Source: an uncultured Bacteroidales bacterium
GTDB taxonomy: Bacteria; Bacteroidota; Bacteroidia; Bacteroidales; Bacteroidaceae
NCBI GenBank assembly: GCA_902779535.1
Contig: CACZBX010000006.1
Location: 1 to 64,000 of the forward strand
Reading direction: 5' to 3'
Length of the DNA: 64,000 nucleotides
Part shown: one piece after another, positions 27,222-37,907 of the stretch
How positions within the stretch are numbered: the stretch's first letter is position 1
Layout of the letters: every line of letters begins with the position of its first letter
Made by a program: the position numbers and the translations under genes
The notes under the pieces: model-generated
The model's database searches: none
Seen by the model: only the letters and a program-made list of their open reading frames with translations
What the model was told of the DNA's origin: nothing

Positions 27222-29072
27222 ATGAAGAAACTATTTATTGTACTGACGGGACTGATCTGCATGACTGGATGTACGGAGAAGCAAGCATCGCTGAAGAAAA
27301 TCAACCAAGTCGACTTCTCCAATGTCCGCATCACCGACCAATTCTGGTCACCTCGACTGGACAGACATACCTCGGTGACCTTGCCTGTCTGCATCGACCA
27401 GATTGAGAATCAGACCGGCCGTATCCGTAACTTCGAGAATGCGGCAAAAGGTGAAGGAGAACACTCGGGCATCTTTTTCGATGACTCTGATGTGTACAAA
27501 GCTGTGGAAGGGATGGCTTATAGCCTCATCAACCACCCTGACGCTGCACTTGAGGCAAAGACCGACGAATGGATTGAGAAGTTTGCCGCCGCTCAGCAAC
27601 CCGATGGCTACATCAACACGTTCTACACCTTGACCGGACTGGACAAGCGTTGGAGCAATATGGACAAGCATGAGATGTATTGTGCAGGACACATGATCGA
27701 AGCAGCCATCGCCTACTACCAGGCAACAGGCAAACGCAAGATGTTGGATGTCTGCATCCGCATGGTCGACCACATGATGAACACTTTCGGACCAGGCAAA
27801 CGCGACTGGGTGCCCGGCCACGAAGAGATTGAGTTGGCATTGGTCAAGCTCTATCAAGTGACCAACGAAGAGAAATACCTCGACTTTGCCCACTGGCTAC
27901 TCGAAGAGCGAGGACATGGACATGGATCCATGGGAACAGAGGGAACGTGGCATCCGGAATATTACCAGGATGTTATTCCGGTACGCGACTTGCAGAAAAT
28001 CAGCGGTCATGCCGTAAGATGTATGTATCTATACTGCGGAATGGCCGATGTTGCCGCTCTGAAGCAGGATACCGGCTATATTGCTGCCCTTCATCGTCTG
28101 TGGGACGACGTCGTATTGCGCAACATGTACATCACCGGCGGTATCGGTTCGTCGGCACACAACGAAGGCTTTACGACCGACTATGACCTGCCTAACCTGG
28201 AAGCGTACTGCGAGACTTGTGCCTCGGTGGGCATGGTGCTCTGGAATCATCGGATGAACCAGTTGACAGGCGACTCAAAATATGTAGATGTTTTGGAGAA
28301 GGCTTTATACAATGGTGCATTGGCAGGCATCTCACTCAAGGGAGATCTGTTCTTCTACGTGAATCCGTTGGAGTCGAAGGGGAACCACCATCGTCAGGCA
28401 TGGTACGGATGCGCTTGCTGTCCGAGCCAGATCTCACGCTTCCTCCCATCCATCGGTAATTATATCTATGGCACATCGGATGACGCACTGTGGGTGAACC
28501 TTTATATCGGCAACAAGGCTGATGTGAAATTAGGTAAGAAAGCCATGAAAGTATCGATGGAATCGCAAGTTCCTTGGGAGGGAAACGTTAAACTGACCAT
28601 CGACGAATTGGCATCGACCGTCAAGAAAGAGATTCGCATGCGCATCCCTGAATGGTGTGAGAAATATACCCTCGCTATCAACGGTGAGACTATCGACCAA
28701 CCGACCTTGGATAAAGGTTATGCCGTGCTGGCTCGTCCGTGGAAGAAAGGGGATGTCATCACATTGAATATTGAGATGCCAGCGGTGTTGAAACAGGCCG
28801 ACCCACGGGTGAAGCAGGATGTGGGCAAGCGTGCAGTTCAGCGTGGCCCGTTGGTTTACTGCATGGAAGAGACCGATAACCCGACCGATTTCGACCAGTT
28901 GACGTTATCCACAAAGAGCAATCTGGATTCACAGTTCGACGCAACCCTGTTAGATGGTGTGGTAAAGATCACCGCTAAAGAAGAGAATAAGGAAATCAAT
29001 TTCATTCCTTATTACGCTTGGGATAACCGAGAAGCAGGGAAGATGAAAGTCTGGATCGACTATCAGGAATAA
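27222..29072 (+). CDS. GH127-type glycoside hydrolase (beta-L-arabinofuranosidase family), lipoprotein
   Basis: 616 residues. A lipoprotein signal ends in LICMTGC. The body matches the DUF1680/GH127 family: VRITDQFWSPRLDR at the start, AAQQPDGYINTFYTL, YCAGHMIEAAIAYYQATGKR, TGGIGSSAHNEGFTTDYDLPN and YGCACCPSQISRFLPS with the cysteine cluster used as nucleophile and zinc site in family enzymes. C-terminal beta-sandwich strands follow. The family removes L-arabinofuranose and related sugars from plant glycans; the exact linkage is not predictable. It starts 29 bp after the copper ATPase with no terminator between, so co-transcription is possible though functionally odd. Confidence 0.88.
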   Translation: MKKLFIVLTGLICMTGCTEKQASLKKINQVDFSNVRITDQFWSPRLDRHTSVTLPVCIDQIENQTGRIRNFENAAKGEGEHSGIFFDDSDVYKAVEGMAYSLINHPDAALEAKTDEWIEKFAAAQQPDGYINTFYTLTGLDKRWSNMDKHEMYCAGHMIEAAIAYYQATGKRKMLDVCIRMVDHMMNTFGPGKRDWVPGHEEIELALVKLYQVTNEEKYLDFAHWLLEERGHGHGSMGTEGTWHPEYYQDVIPVRDLQKISGHAVRCMYLYCGMADVAALKQDTGYIAALHRLWDDVVLRNMYITGGIGSSAHNEGFTTDYDLPNLEAYCETCASVGMVLWNHRMNQLTGDSKYVDVLEKALYNGALAGISLKGDLFFYVNPLESKGNHHRQAWYGCACCPSQISRFLPSIGNYIYGTSDDALWVNLYIGNKADVKLGKKAMKVSMESQVPWEGNVKLTIDELASTVKKEIRMRIPEWCEKYTLAINGETIDQPTLDKGYAVLARPWKKGDVITLNIEMPAVLKQADPRVKQDVGKRAVQRGPLVYCMEETDNPTDFDQLTLSTKSNLDSQFDATLLDGVVKITAKEENKEINFIPYYAWDNREAGKMKVWIDYQE

Positions 29073-29090
29073 CAGACAATCATAAAATGA

Positions 29091-29126
29091 AAGCGGGGTG
29101 TCGTTTGACACCCCGCTTCTGTTTTA
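29091..29126. terminator. Strong terminator between GH127 and TonB receptor genes
   Basis: Perfect 12-bp stem AAGCGGGGTGTC (29091-29102), loop GTTT, GACACCCCGCTT (29107-29118), followed by CTGTTTTAT. It serves the plus-strand gene and can also end the convergent receptor transcript. Confidence 0.88.
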
Positions 29127-29138
29127 TCTAAGTCTGGA

Positions 29139-32100
29139 TTAATTGAAGAAATACTTCAAACCAATCTGAACTTTCCAGCACTGATTGTAGTCAACGATGT
29201 ATGAGTAAGATTCATTTGGATACTTACCTTCTTTATCTTTGTACATAGAGAAGATAGGAGTTCTGTTTTCATCCATACCCTCATACTTCAAAATACGGCT
29301 GTTGTTAGAAACAACATTGTTCTTAAATACGCCCCAACTTGATTTCAACATATTACCGATATTCATAAAGTCGGCAGAGAACTGGAATTTGTGCTTAGTT
29401 GGACCAATCTTCAATTCCAGATCCTGAGCAAAGCGAAGGTCGAAACGGTGAACCCAAGGTGCACGTGCTGCATAAGACTCAGCATATTCACCCTTATGGT
29501 TCTTCAGATAAGAATCCTGATTAACGAAGTTCCAGAAAGCAACGCGTTCAGAATCGTCCTTGAACTTAATTTCACTGTCATCCTTCGGGATATACATCAA
29601 ATCGTTGTTGATACCATCACCATTCATATCGTTGGTGTACATATAACTATATCCATAACCTGAATAAGCAGAGTAGAACAGATTCAAGTGCGTACCTGTA
29701 CCCGAAATGAAACCATTAAACTTCACTGGCAAGTCATAACCCACCGAAGCGATAATCTTATCAGGAACTACATACTGTGAACGCTGAACAGTTGCAAAGT
29801 TAGGACCATCAATGGTGTTCAAGCCCTGCCATGTTGAAATTGGGTCAGAACCTGGCAGACCAGATACTTCCTTAGACTCAGTATGAGTATAAGCCAACAT
29901 CATGTTCAAATCCTTCACTGGTTGAGCATTCAATGTAATATTAGCCGTGTAACCATAACCCTTATGAGTATTCGTCAAGAGCACAGCATTCTTTCTATCA
30001 TATAGTCTGAAATCACTCGGATAAATCAGACGATTGTCTGCACCACTGAAACGTTGCCATCCTGATGCATCCTTAATGTTGATATTATCAATTGTTACAG
30101 CATTGATGTTCTTCATGAACATAAACTCACCTGTTACAGTGAATGGGAAAGATACAGGGATCTGATAGTCAACAGCGATAGATGACTTCCAGATTTGTGG
30201 CATCTTGAATTTCGGGTCAACTCCAGACATTGAGTTATTGGATTGGTGATTATCAGACGTAAGTTCTCTTGGCAAACCAATCTTATCAATCATCGCATTG
30301 ACATCTGTCAACATACCACCGTTTTCCTTAGCAAATCGATCCAAACCTGGATTTCTATAATCCACCTCACCACCATTCTTATAAGTAGTCTCATAAACGA
30401 AACGCCATGTATTCTGAACCATGTTCGCATTGGTCGGCATATTCGTGAAGAATACCAAAGGCAAACGGCCAGTGAAGACACCTGTACCACCACGAACCTT
30501 TAAGCTCTTATCACCGTTTACATCCCATACGAAACCTACACGCGGAGAGATCATCAAGCGTGAATCCGGCCATTTACCGGTATCAATCTTTTGACCATCA
30601 CGGAATGTCAATTCATAGAATGCATTGTTGCGAGCAATATCTTTCTCATCAAACATCAACTCATCAAAACGAACACCGTAAGTCAGTTTCAATTTAGAAT
30701 TTACGTTCCATTCATCCTGAGCATAGAAACCTAACTGGTTAAATGTAACCTGAGCAGTTGGATTCTCAACACCATTGAAACCATAGGTCAAAGCCACGTC
30801 AAGTGGAGCAGCTTGATTCAAGAAATCTTCAATGCTACTATAACGATAGTAACCATAACCATTACGCATATAAGAGTTATTAGCAAACTGATGTTCGAAG
30901 CTAACACCTGCAGTCAGTTTATGCGCGCCTAACAAATAGGTGAAGTTATCAGTTACACTCGTAATCTTATTGATAACACCATTGTTTCTAGTAAACAATT
31001 CATAACCCAAACTGATATAAGGCTCCAGAATCTGCTTGCCATCTGCATCTCGACCAGCCATAATATCGATGAATGGGAAAGGTGCGGATGTAGATCCACG
31101 ATGTGGGTCACGAATATCAGAGAAAGTGAAAAGTAACTGATTAGAAATAGCATCTGTGAAACGGCTGTTCAAATCAGCAGAAATTGACTTCACCTGACTG
31201 TCATTAGAATACATTGAGTTTGCATATGACATAGATTGAACACCTACACGGTAAGTACCGTTCAAACGCTGTCCTGTATCAGATGAATTATTGTTTGGAC
31301 CTTGCCAGGCCGTATTTTTCGTTGTATTATAACGAACTGACAAATGATGACGGTCGGTAATGTTCCAGTCTACACGAGCCAAGAACTTCGTATTTTCCTC
31401 ATCACCAGGGAAGTTCGTAAATGAACCCGTATCATATCCCCAAGTATTCTTCACGAAATCAGATACACGCTGCAAGTCAGCTTCTGTTGTACGAGAGATA
31501 CCTTTATCTGCATCACCTATACCATCCTTACTTGCCTTCCATTTAATCACCTGACCCGGAGTCTTCTCACTCTCATAGTTTACAAAGAAGAATAATTTAT
31601 TCTTGATAATCGGTCCGCCCAGAGTAAAGCCAAATACTTTTTTCTTTTCTTCAGCACGATCACCTAAGTCAACACCATTGATCTTATTACCACGCATATC
31701 CTGATTACGATAATAGTAGTATGCCGTACCCTTGAACGTGTTTGTACCCGACTTAGTGATTGCGTTGATACCACCACCGATAAAGTTTGTCTGACGAACA
31801 TCGAACGGAGCAATCACTACTTGTACTTCCTCGATTGCATCCATTGAAATAGGAGTACCACCACCAGGAAGGTCAGCAGCCAAACCGAAGTTGTTATTGA
31901 AGTTCGCACCATCAATCGTAAAGTTCGTTGAACGGCCATCACCACCGGCAAAACTCATACCGTTTGCATAAGGAGACAGACGAGCGATATCCGTAATACT
32001 ACGGTTAACGGTCGGGATGCTGTTCATCTGAGCGTTAGAGATGTTGGTAGAAGCACCCGTCTTCTCATTCGTGAACTTAGAACGGGTTGCTATCACTACG

Positions 32101-32456
32101 ACTTCGTCCAAAACTTCAGAAGATTCCTTCAATGTTGTGTTTAAGTTGTAGATCTCACCAAGTTGTAAGGTCACATCCGGATAGTTAACAGTTTGATAAC
32201 CGATATAAGAGATCTCTACCTTATACGGACCACCGGTACGCATACCTTGGATCGTATAAAGACCATCCATGTTTGTGATTGTTCCGTAATGAGTTCCTGA
32301 AGGCATGTGAGTAGCCTGTACAGTAGCACCAATAACGGCTTCTCCGTTAGCGTCAACGACCTTACCACTCAATGTAGAAGTAGTAACCTGTGCGTTTACC
32401 GACGCAGCAACCATCATTACAATGACTGCCAAGAAAAATCGCATTCTTTTTAACAT
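29139..32456 (-). CDS. TonB-dependent receptor with carboxypeptidase regulatory-like domain
   Basis: 1105 residues. A signal peptide (to about 22, ASVNAQ) is followed by a CarboxypepD_reg beta-sandwich (LSGKVVDANGEAVIGATVQA, about 28-110). Next come a TonB-box-like stretch (LDEVVVIATRSKF), a plug domain (DGANFNNNFGL region) and a large outer-membrane barrel ending in an aromatic residue (GLKYFFN). It resembles the Oar-like receptors of Bacteroidetes, which take up or export large substrates using the proton-motive force. There is no SusD partner next to it, so it is not a standard Sus pair and the ligand is unknown. Confidence 0.9.
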   Translation of the reverse strand: MLKRMRFFLAVIVMMVAASVNAQVTTSTLSGKVVDANGEAVIGATVQATHMPSGTHYGTITNMDGLYTIQGMRTGGPYKVEISYIGYQTVNYPDVTLQLGEIYNLNTTLKESSEVLDEVVVIATRSKFTNEKTGASTNISNAQMNSIPTVNRSITDIARLSPYANGMSFAGGDGRSTNFTIDGANFNNNFGLAADLPGGGTPISMDAIEEVQVVIAPFDVRQTNFIGGGINAITKSGTNTFKGTAYYYYRNQDMRGNKINGVDLGDRAEEKKKVFGFTLGGPIIKNKLFFFVNYESEKTPGQVIKWKASKDGIGDADKGISRTTEADLQRVSDFVKNTWGYDTGSFTNFPGDEENTKFLARVDWNITDRHHLSVRYNTTKNTAWQGPNNNSSDTGQRLNGTYRVGVQSMSYANSMYSNDSQVKSISADLNSRFTDAISNQLLFTFSDIRDPHRGSTSAPFPFIDIMAGRDADGKQILEPYISLGYELFTRNNGVINKITSVTDNFTYLLGAHKLTAGVSFEHQFANNSYMRNGYGYYRYSSIEDFLNQAAPLDVALTYGFNGVENPTAQVTFNQLGFYAQDEWNVNSKLKLTYGVRFDELMFDEKDIARNNAFYELTFRDGQKIDTGKWPDSRLMISPRVGFVWDVNGDKSLKVRGGTGVFTGRLPLVFFTNMPTNANMVQNTWRFVYETTYKNGGEVDYRNPGLDRFAKENGGMLTDVNAMIDKIGLPRELTSDNHQSNNSMSGVDPKFKMPQIWKSSIAVDYQIPVSFPFTVTGEFMFMKNINAVTIDNINIKDASGWQRFSGADNRLIYPSDFRLYDRKNAVLLTNTHKGYGYTANITLNAQPVKDLNMMLAYTHTESKEVSGLPGSDPISTWQGLNTIDGPNFATVQRSQYVVPDKIIASVGYDLPVKFNGFISGTGTHLNLFYSAYSGYGYSYMYTNDMNGDGINNDLMYIPKDDSEIKFKDDSERVAFWNFVNQDSYLKNHKGEYAESYAARAPWVHRFDLRFAQDLELKIGPTKHKFQFSADFMNIGNMLKSSWGVFKNNVVSNNSRILKYEGMDENRTPIFSMYKDKEGKYPNESYSYIVDYNQCWKVQIGLKYFFN

Positions 32457-32506
32457 AAGTCTAAATAATTAATTAAATTTAATATTTGGTCTTTCCTAAG
32501 ACGCCA

Positions 32507-32514
32507 CAAATTTA
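32507..32514 (-). promoter_or_regulatory. -7 box of the TonB receptor gene
   Basis: On the minus strand the bases read TAAATTTG, a perfect TAnnTTTG, about 50 bp before the start codon. No clear -33 TTTG is seen. Confidence 0.5.
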
Positions 32515-32640
32515 ATAAAATTAGTGCATATGCTCCTTAATTTGAAGATATTTTTAGACTTTTGGTTGAAAAGTTTTTCTTTTCATTTCAGGGGGAGTAA
32601 TTTATTTCCAATTCTTTATCGATTAATCGGCAAAAAGAAC

Positions 32641-32648
32641 TAACTTTG
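32641..32648 (+). promoter_or_regulatory. -7 box of the tRNA-Arg gene
   Basis: TAACTTTG matches TAnnTTTG and lies 13 bp before the mature 5' end of the tRNA. The -33 region has only TTTA at 32615. Confidence 0.6.
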
Positions 32649-32661
32649 CAAGCACAATGAT

Positions 32662-32736
32662 GGCCTTGTAGTTCAACGGATAGAATAGAAGTTTCCTAAA
32701 CTTTAGATAGCAGTTCGATTCTGCTCGGGGCTACCA
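32662..32736 (+). tRNA. tRNA-Arg (anticodon CCU)
   Basis: 75 nt with encoded CCA. The acceptor pairs GGCCTTG with CGGGGCT. The anticodon stem GAAGT/ACTTT encloses TTCCTAA, giving CCT at positions 34-36. The T arm is AGCAG-TTCGATT-CTGCT. A -7 box precedes it and a terminator follows. Reads AGG codons. Confidence 0.92.
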
Positions 32737-32743
32737 ACAACAA

Positions 32744-32766
32744 AGGCGGGCTTTTGCCCGCCTTCA
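32744..32766. terminator. Terminator after tRNA-Arg
   Basis: GGCGGGC (32745-32751), loop TTTT, GCCCGCC (32756-32762), flanked by A and T stretches. It can also serve the convergent esterase gene. Confidence 0.8.
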
Positions 32767-32785
32767 CTTATATATAAGAGGATCT

Positions 32786-33985
<1,200 letters not shown>

Positions 33986-34049
33986 CTAATTTTTCAGAAT
34001 AATTCATCAAAAAAAACAAGCTATCGAAGGCATTTCACCAAATAGTTCT

Positions 34050-34057
34050 TATCTTTG
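34050..34057 (+). promoter_or_regulatory. -7 box of the DUF5009-type gene
   Basis: TATCTTTG lies 20 bp before the ATG. No convincing -33 element at the right distance. Confidence 0.5.
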
Positions 34058-34076
34058 AGTAAATAATCTATTCACT

Positions 34077-35162
34077 ATGGCAAAAAATACTTCACAATCT
34101 TTTGCGGGACGACTCGCATCTCTTGACATCCTTCGCGGATTTGACCTGTTTATGTTGGTTTTCTTCCAACCTGTTTTCATGAAACTGGCACGTACCTTGG
34201 ATTGGCCTTCGTTGAAACCTATCATGTACCAACTCAGTCACGAACCATGGGAAGGTTTTCGCTGCTGGGATATGGTCATGCCTCTCTTCATGTTCATGGC
34301 TGGAGCTGCCATGCCTTTCTCTTTAAGTAAATACAAGAACAACCCCACGGCACTGTGGCGGAAGGTGATCAAACGATTCATCATCCTCTTCATCCTGGGT
34401 ATGATCGGGCAAGGAAATCTACTGGGGCTGGACCCGAATGATGTACATCTGTATGTGAATACGTTGCAGGCTATCGGCGCCGGCTATGTCATCAGTGCAT
34501 TTATCCTGACAAACTTCAGGTGGAAAGGACAGATCTTAGCAACGATTCTTCTCCTTATTATATATTGGATCCCGATGACATTCTGCGGAGACTGGACACC
34601 GACCGGCAACTTTGCCTACAAGGTAGACCAACTGATCATGGGCCGGTTCTGCGGCGATCCTGAATATACGTGGATATGGAGCAGCTTAACCTTCGGCGTC
34701 ACGGTGATGTTGGGTGCTTTTGCCGGACAAATCATGAAGAATGGCAAGTCCAACCGTTTCCAGACCAGCCTTATCTTAGGTGTAGTCGGCGTGGTCTTGA
34801 CCGTTGCAGGACTGCTTTGGAGTGTACAGATGCCGATCATCAAACATATCTGGACATGTAGCATGACCTTGTTTGCCGGTGGCATCAGTTTCTTGCTCAT
34901 GGCTTTGTTCTATTTCGTAGTCGATTGCTTAGGATGGAGCAAGGGGTTGAATTGGCTGAAGATCTATGGTATGAACTCCATTGTGGCCTATATGATTGGA
35001 GAGTATGTCAACTTCCGCAGCGTTGTCGATTCGGTAAGCTATGGGCTGAAACAATATTTGGGAGAAGCCGGCTACAGCACGTGGTTGGTATTCGGCAATT
35101 GTCTGATCGTATTCTTGATCCTTCGATGGATGTACAAGCAACGCATCTTCATCAAGGTTTAA
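34077..35162 (+). CDS. DUF5009/heparan-glucosaminide N-acetyltransferase-like membrane protein
   Basis: 361 residues with about ten membrane segments. The opening RLASLDILRGFDLFMLVFFQP carries the S-x-D-x-x-R-G-x-D motif of the HGSNAT/YeiB-like acyltransferase clan, and WDMVMPLFMFMAGAAMPFSL fits the next conserved loop. Distant homologues move acetyl groups across membranes onto amino sugars; whether this one does is unknown. The last 4 bp overlap the end of the convergent DUF3108 gene. Confidence 0.8.
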   Translation: MAKNTSQSFAGRLASLDILRGFDLFMLVFFQPVFMKLARTLDWPSLKPIMYQLSHEPWEGFRCWDMVMPLFMFMAGAAMPFSLSKYKNNPTALWRKVIKRFIILFILGMIGQGNLLGLDPNDVHLYVNTLQAIGAGYVISAFILTNFRWKGQILATILLLIIYWIPMTFCGDWTPTGNFAYKVDQLIMGRFCGDPEYTWIWSSLTFGVTVMLGAFAGQIMKNGKSNRFQTSLILGVVGVVLTVAGLLWSVQMPIIKHIWTCSMTLFAGGISFLLMALFYFVVDCLGWSKGLNWLKIYGMNSIVAYMIGEYVNFRSVVDSVSYGLKQYLGEAGYSTWLVFGNCLIVFLILRWMYKQRIFIKV

Positions 35163-35968
35163 TCCTCGACGATGGATGTCAGGGGATGTCTATTCCCCTT
35201 GATATTGGCAAGAAAAGCCTTGGCTGATCCGAAGTTCAGGTAAAGATCCAATCGGACAGGCAAATGATTCAAGTCATCCGTTACATAAAACGTGATGACT
35301 TCTTTTTCTTTGTTCTTTTTATATTCGACCAGTGAGAAGACGAGACAGCGATATTTCACGCCATCTTCTACCTCAACGTTTTTCTTTCCGCGGTAGATCA
35401 GGGTTTGCTCCTCGATCTGTTTACCGGTAGCCATCGGGAACAGAATCTTCTCACCCACCTTATAATATGTAGGATCGAACGAACGGGCCTGCAGCAGGAT
35501 GCTCAACATGTCGAACACGCACTGGTCGCTCTCCTTGTAGTCCGAAATCGTTTCTTTCCCCAACTGCCGTCGTTCCTGCTTGACGATACATTTCTGGTTA
35601 AGATAGGAGAACCACACCTCGTCGACCGTATAGTGCTTGCCCTCTTCTGCCTTTTTCTGGAAGAAGATGGGCTCTAAATCGAGTGAGGTAACACTCACCA
35701 GCGTATCTCTCATCTTGAAATAACGGTCAATCGTCTTGTTGGTATATGATTTCAGTTCCGTACGGTAGGCTGGCCTTCCATCAAAAGTCGTTTGATGCAG
35801 GGTCATCTTAGCCGAACCGGCATTGATCCAGATAAACTTCCAGTTGAACTTCAGCTTATACGCCAACTCTTCGCCCGGCTGTATCGCATCGTTCTTGGCT
35901 GCGCACTGTGCCGAGACGGATAGGGAAATCACCCAGAGTGAGAAGAATATGATGAATGTCCTTTTCAT
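35159..35968 (-). CDS. DUF3108 domain-containing exported protein
   Basis: 269 residues. A signal peptide (FIIFFSLWVISLSVSAQ) precedes a DUF3108 domain: PGEELAYKLKFNWKFIWINAGSAKM is the family opening and VTDDLNHLPVRLDLYLNFGSAKAFL its close. The family is periplasmic with no assigned function. It is the last gene of a three-gene unit; its start overlaps the stop of the Ig-like gene by 4 bp (ATGA type), which points to translational coupling. Confidence 0.85.
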   Translation of the reverse strand: MKRTFIIFFSLWVISLSVSAQCAAKNDAIQPGEELAYKLKFNWKFIWINAGSAKMTLHQTTFDGRPAYRTELKSYTNKTIDRYFKMRDTLVSVTSLDLEPIFFQKKAEEGKHYTVDEVWFSYLNQKCIVKQERRQLGKETISDYKESDQCVFDMLSILLQARSFDPTYYKVGEKILFPMATGKQIEEQTLIYRGKKNVEVEDGVKYRCLVFSLVEYKKNKEKEVITFYVTDDLNHLPVRLDLYLNFGSAKAFLANIKGNRHPLTSIVED

Positions 35969-37902
35969 TGTCTGTTCCTTCCTAATCGTTTCAAGCGTTC
36001 GGCATTTCGGTTGGCAACTTTCTTGGTTTCCTCCGGCTTCTGCTTCTTGATCTCATCCAATTTCTGTCTGTCCCATGGCACGGCATCCACGATCCATGTC
36101 TCCTCAAACTCGAAGTTCGCCTTCATCTCCCACGACTTCGGATAATAGTAGACCTCCTCTGGTTGCTGATGTTGTTCATAGCTACCAGCATCCCAAACGC
36201 CGTTCTTATTCTTGTCGTAGAACAGCCTCAAATAATATTTCTTTCCTGCCGGCAAGAAATAGAAATCAGCTGTTTTCTCATTCGATATAGGTTGGCGTCG
36301 TACTATTTTCCCGTCTCCCTCCATCAGTTCAACAATGGTATACTCCGGCGACTGAGGAAGGTTGAGGAAGATGGTTCCATAATCGGCAACAGCCTTTGTT
36401 TTCAGGCTCGTTTCCTTGATTTTCTTTGTATATAGGCCATACAACCCCTTGAATGCCAATGAATCAATCGAGAACTGATACTCTTTTTCCGGCTCCCACG
36501 GTGCGATGACCCAATACTTACGATACTCCGCCGTATCAGCCTCAAAGATATATGGTAGGTCTTGCCACAACGAATCCACCATCACCTGCAGATGAATAGC
36601 GCTGGTATCGATGGCAACGACAGGTTCGTCAAAACTGATGGAGATGTTCGAACCTAATTCAAGAGTAGAAGGGGCATCAACTTTCGCATTGAGGAATGGG
36701 ATTACTGTTATGAAATCGGCCTTTTCGCCACGCTTCGACTTCTTCTTTCGTTCTTTTTCCTCTTTTTGTTTCGCCTGCTCCGCTGCCTTCTGGCGTTGAG
36801 CCTTATCCTGTTTGTTCGTAATATATATCGTATCGGTAGTAAGCGACAGCTGATTCAGCGTATCCGTTGCCAGATACTTTAGTTGCATCATCAAGGTATC
36901 TTGCTCACAGAGCAGAGAATCTTTTATCCAATAGCAAATGGAGTCATTACGCGAGGTTTTCTCAACCACAAAAGCATCCCTCGAATCGAAGTTCAATCCG
37001 GTAATCTCCGGCAAAGTATCTGCCTTAGCATTGAATACCAGGATGAAATGGTTCAACTTATCCCGCTCCGAATTCTTCAGATATTGTCGGTCATCCTCAG
37101 TCTTAAACGCACGAAGGATGATATCGTCAGGATAATAATGCGTATAGTTTACCGTCTTGATTGTATCGATAATCAAGGAATCCGCCCAGATCGTATCTTG
37201 ACGCACATCCGGTTTGGAGCTCGGAACAATCAGAGAGTCGCTGAACGCAATCATCTCGGTCTTTGAATCGTATTGGAAGTTCTGATTCCCATCCATCAGG
37301 GCAAAGATATGATATTTTCCCGGAGCAATACCTCGGATGGTGAAACGACCACGGCTATCGGTCCGTGAGATACGTTCGAAAGGCATCTTCACAAAAGCGG
37401 AATCGTCCAAGTTGGCGTGCAAGCCGACAGAGATTCCCTTGATTGGTTCCAAATCCTCCGCATTCAAGACGGTTCCCGACACTTCCATAGTATCGATGAC
37501 ATCGCCTGTTGAGAACATAAAAGCGAAGTTGCCCAGCGGGTTCCCTTCATTATTGTCGACAATTGCATCGGAGAAATCGATGGTATAAGTGGTATTTGGC
37601 TTCAACGTATCAAAGAGTTCTACCTGAATTCTCCGACCGTTCGCCTTGATGTCCGCCTGTTCCAACTGAGGAGGAGAGATGATTACTTTCTCCGCAGCCC
37701 GCTCAATCTTGACGATTTCATCGAAGTTCATTGTGATCTTCTTCGACTTATTCGTAGTTTCACCCGGCCTTGGAGAGCTACCTAAGAAGCGAGGAGGAGT
37801 CTCATCAAACGGACCTCCGTCTGGTGTTCCTGGACTGGCACACGAATAGATCAATACGATAGCCAGGAAAACGAGATTAAATGTATACTTCCTTCGCTTC
37901 AT
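35965..37902 (-). CDS. Ig-like domain lipoprotein of Bacteroidetes type
   Basis: 645 residues. The lipoprotein signal ends in LIYSCASPG. Next comes GGPFDETPPRFLGSSPRPGETTNKSKKITMNFDE, a Big_5-type Ig-like domain (about 30-130). A carboxypeptidase-regulatory-like fold follows (RGRFTIRGIAPGKYHIFALMD, about 180-220). A Lys/Glu-rich linker lies near residues 375-400, and a second Ig-like region precedes the tail YYLRLFYDKNKNGVWD. Predicted to be surface or periplasmic. It is 5 bp downstream of the GH3 gene and overlaps the DUF3108 gene. Function unknown. Confidence 0.8.
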   Translation of the reverse strand: MKRRKYTFNLVFLAIVLIYSCASPGTPDGGPFDETPPRFLGSSPRPGETTNKSKKITMNFDEIVKIERAAEKVIISPPQLEQADIKANGRRIQVELFDTLKPNTTYTIDFSDAIVDNNEGNPLGNFAFMFSTGDVIDTMEVSGTVLNAEDLEPIKGISVGLHANLDDSAFVKMPFERISRTDSRGRFTIRGIAPGKYHIFALMDGNQNFQYDSKTEMIAFSDSLIVPSSKPDVRQDTIWADSLIIDTIKTVNYTHYYPDDIILRAFKTEDDRQYLKNSERDKLNHFILVFNAKADTLPEITGLNFDSRDAFVVEKTSRNDSICYWIKDSLLCEQDTLMMQLKYLATDTLNQLSLTTDTIYITNKQDKAQRQKAAEQAKQKEEKERKKKSKRGEKADFITVIPFLNAKVDAPSTLELGSNISISFDEPVVAIDTSAIHLQVMVDSLWQDLPYIFEADTAEYRKYWVIAPWEPEKEYQFSIDSLAFKGLYGLYTKKIKETSLKTKAVADYGTIFLNLPQSPEYTIVELMEGDGKIVRRQPISNEKTADFYFLPAGKKYYLRLFYDKNKNGVWDAGSYEQHQQPEEVYYYPKSWEMKANFEFEETWIVDAVPWDRQKLDEIKKQKPEETKKVANRNAERLKRLGRNRQ

Positions 37903-37907
37903 GCTTT

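Noticed and set aside
29139-32456. SusC/SusD polysaccharide utilisation locus with the GH127 gene
   Set aside because: No SusD gene is present, the GH127 gene is convergent and a strong terminator separates the two.
32662-32736. tRNA-Arg as an integration site of a mobile element
   Set aside because: No integrase, no repeat of the tRNA 3' end and ordinary genes on both sides.
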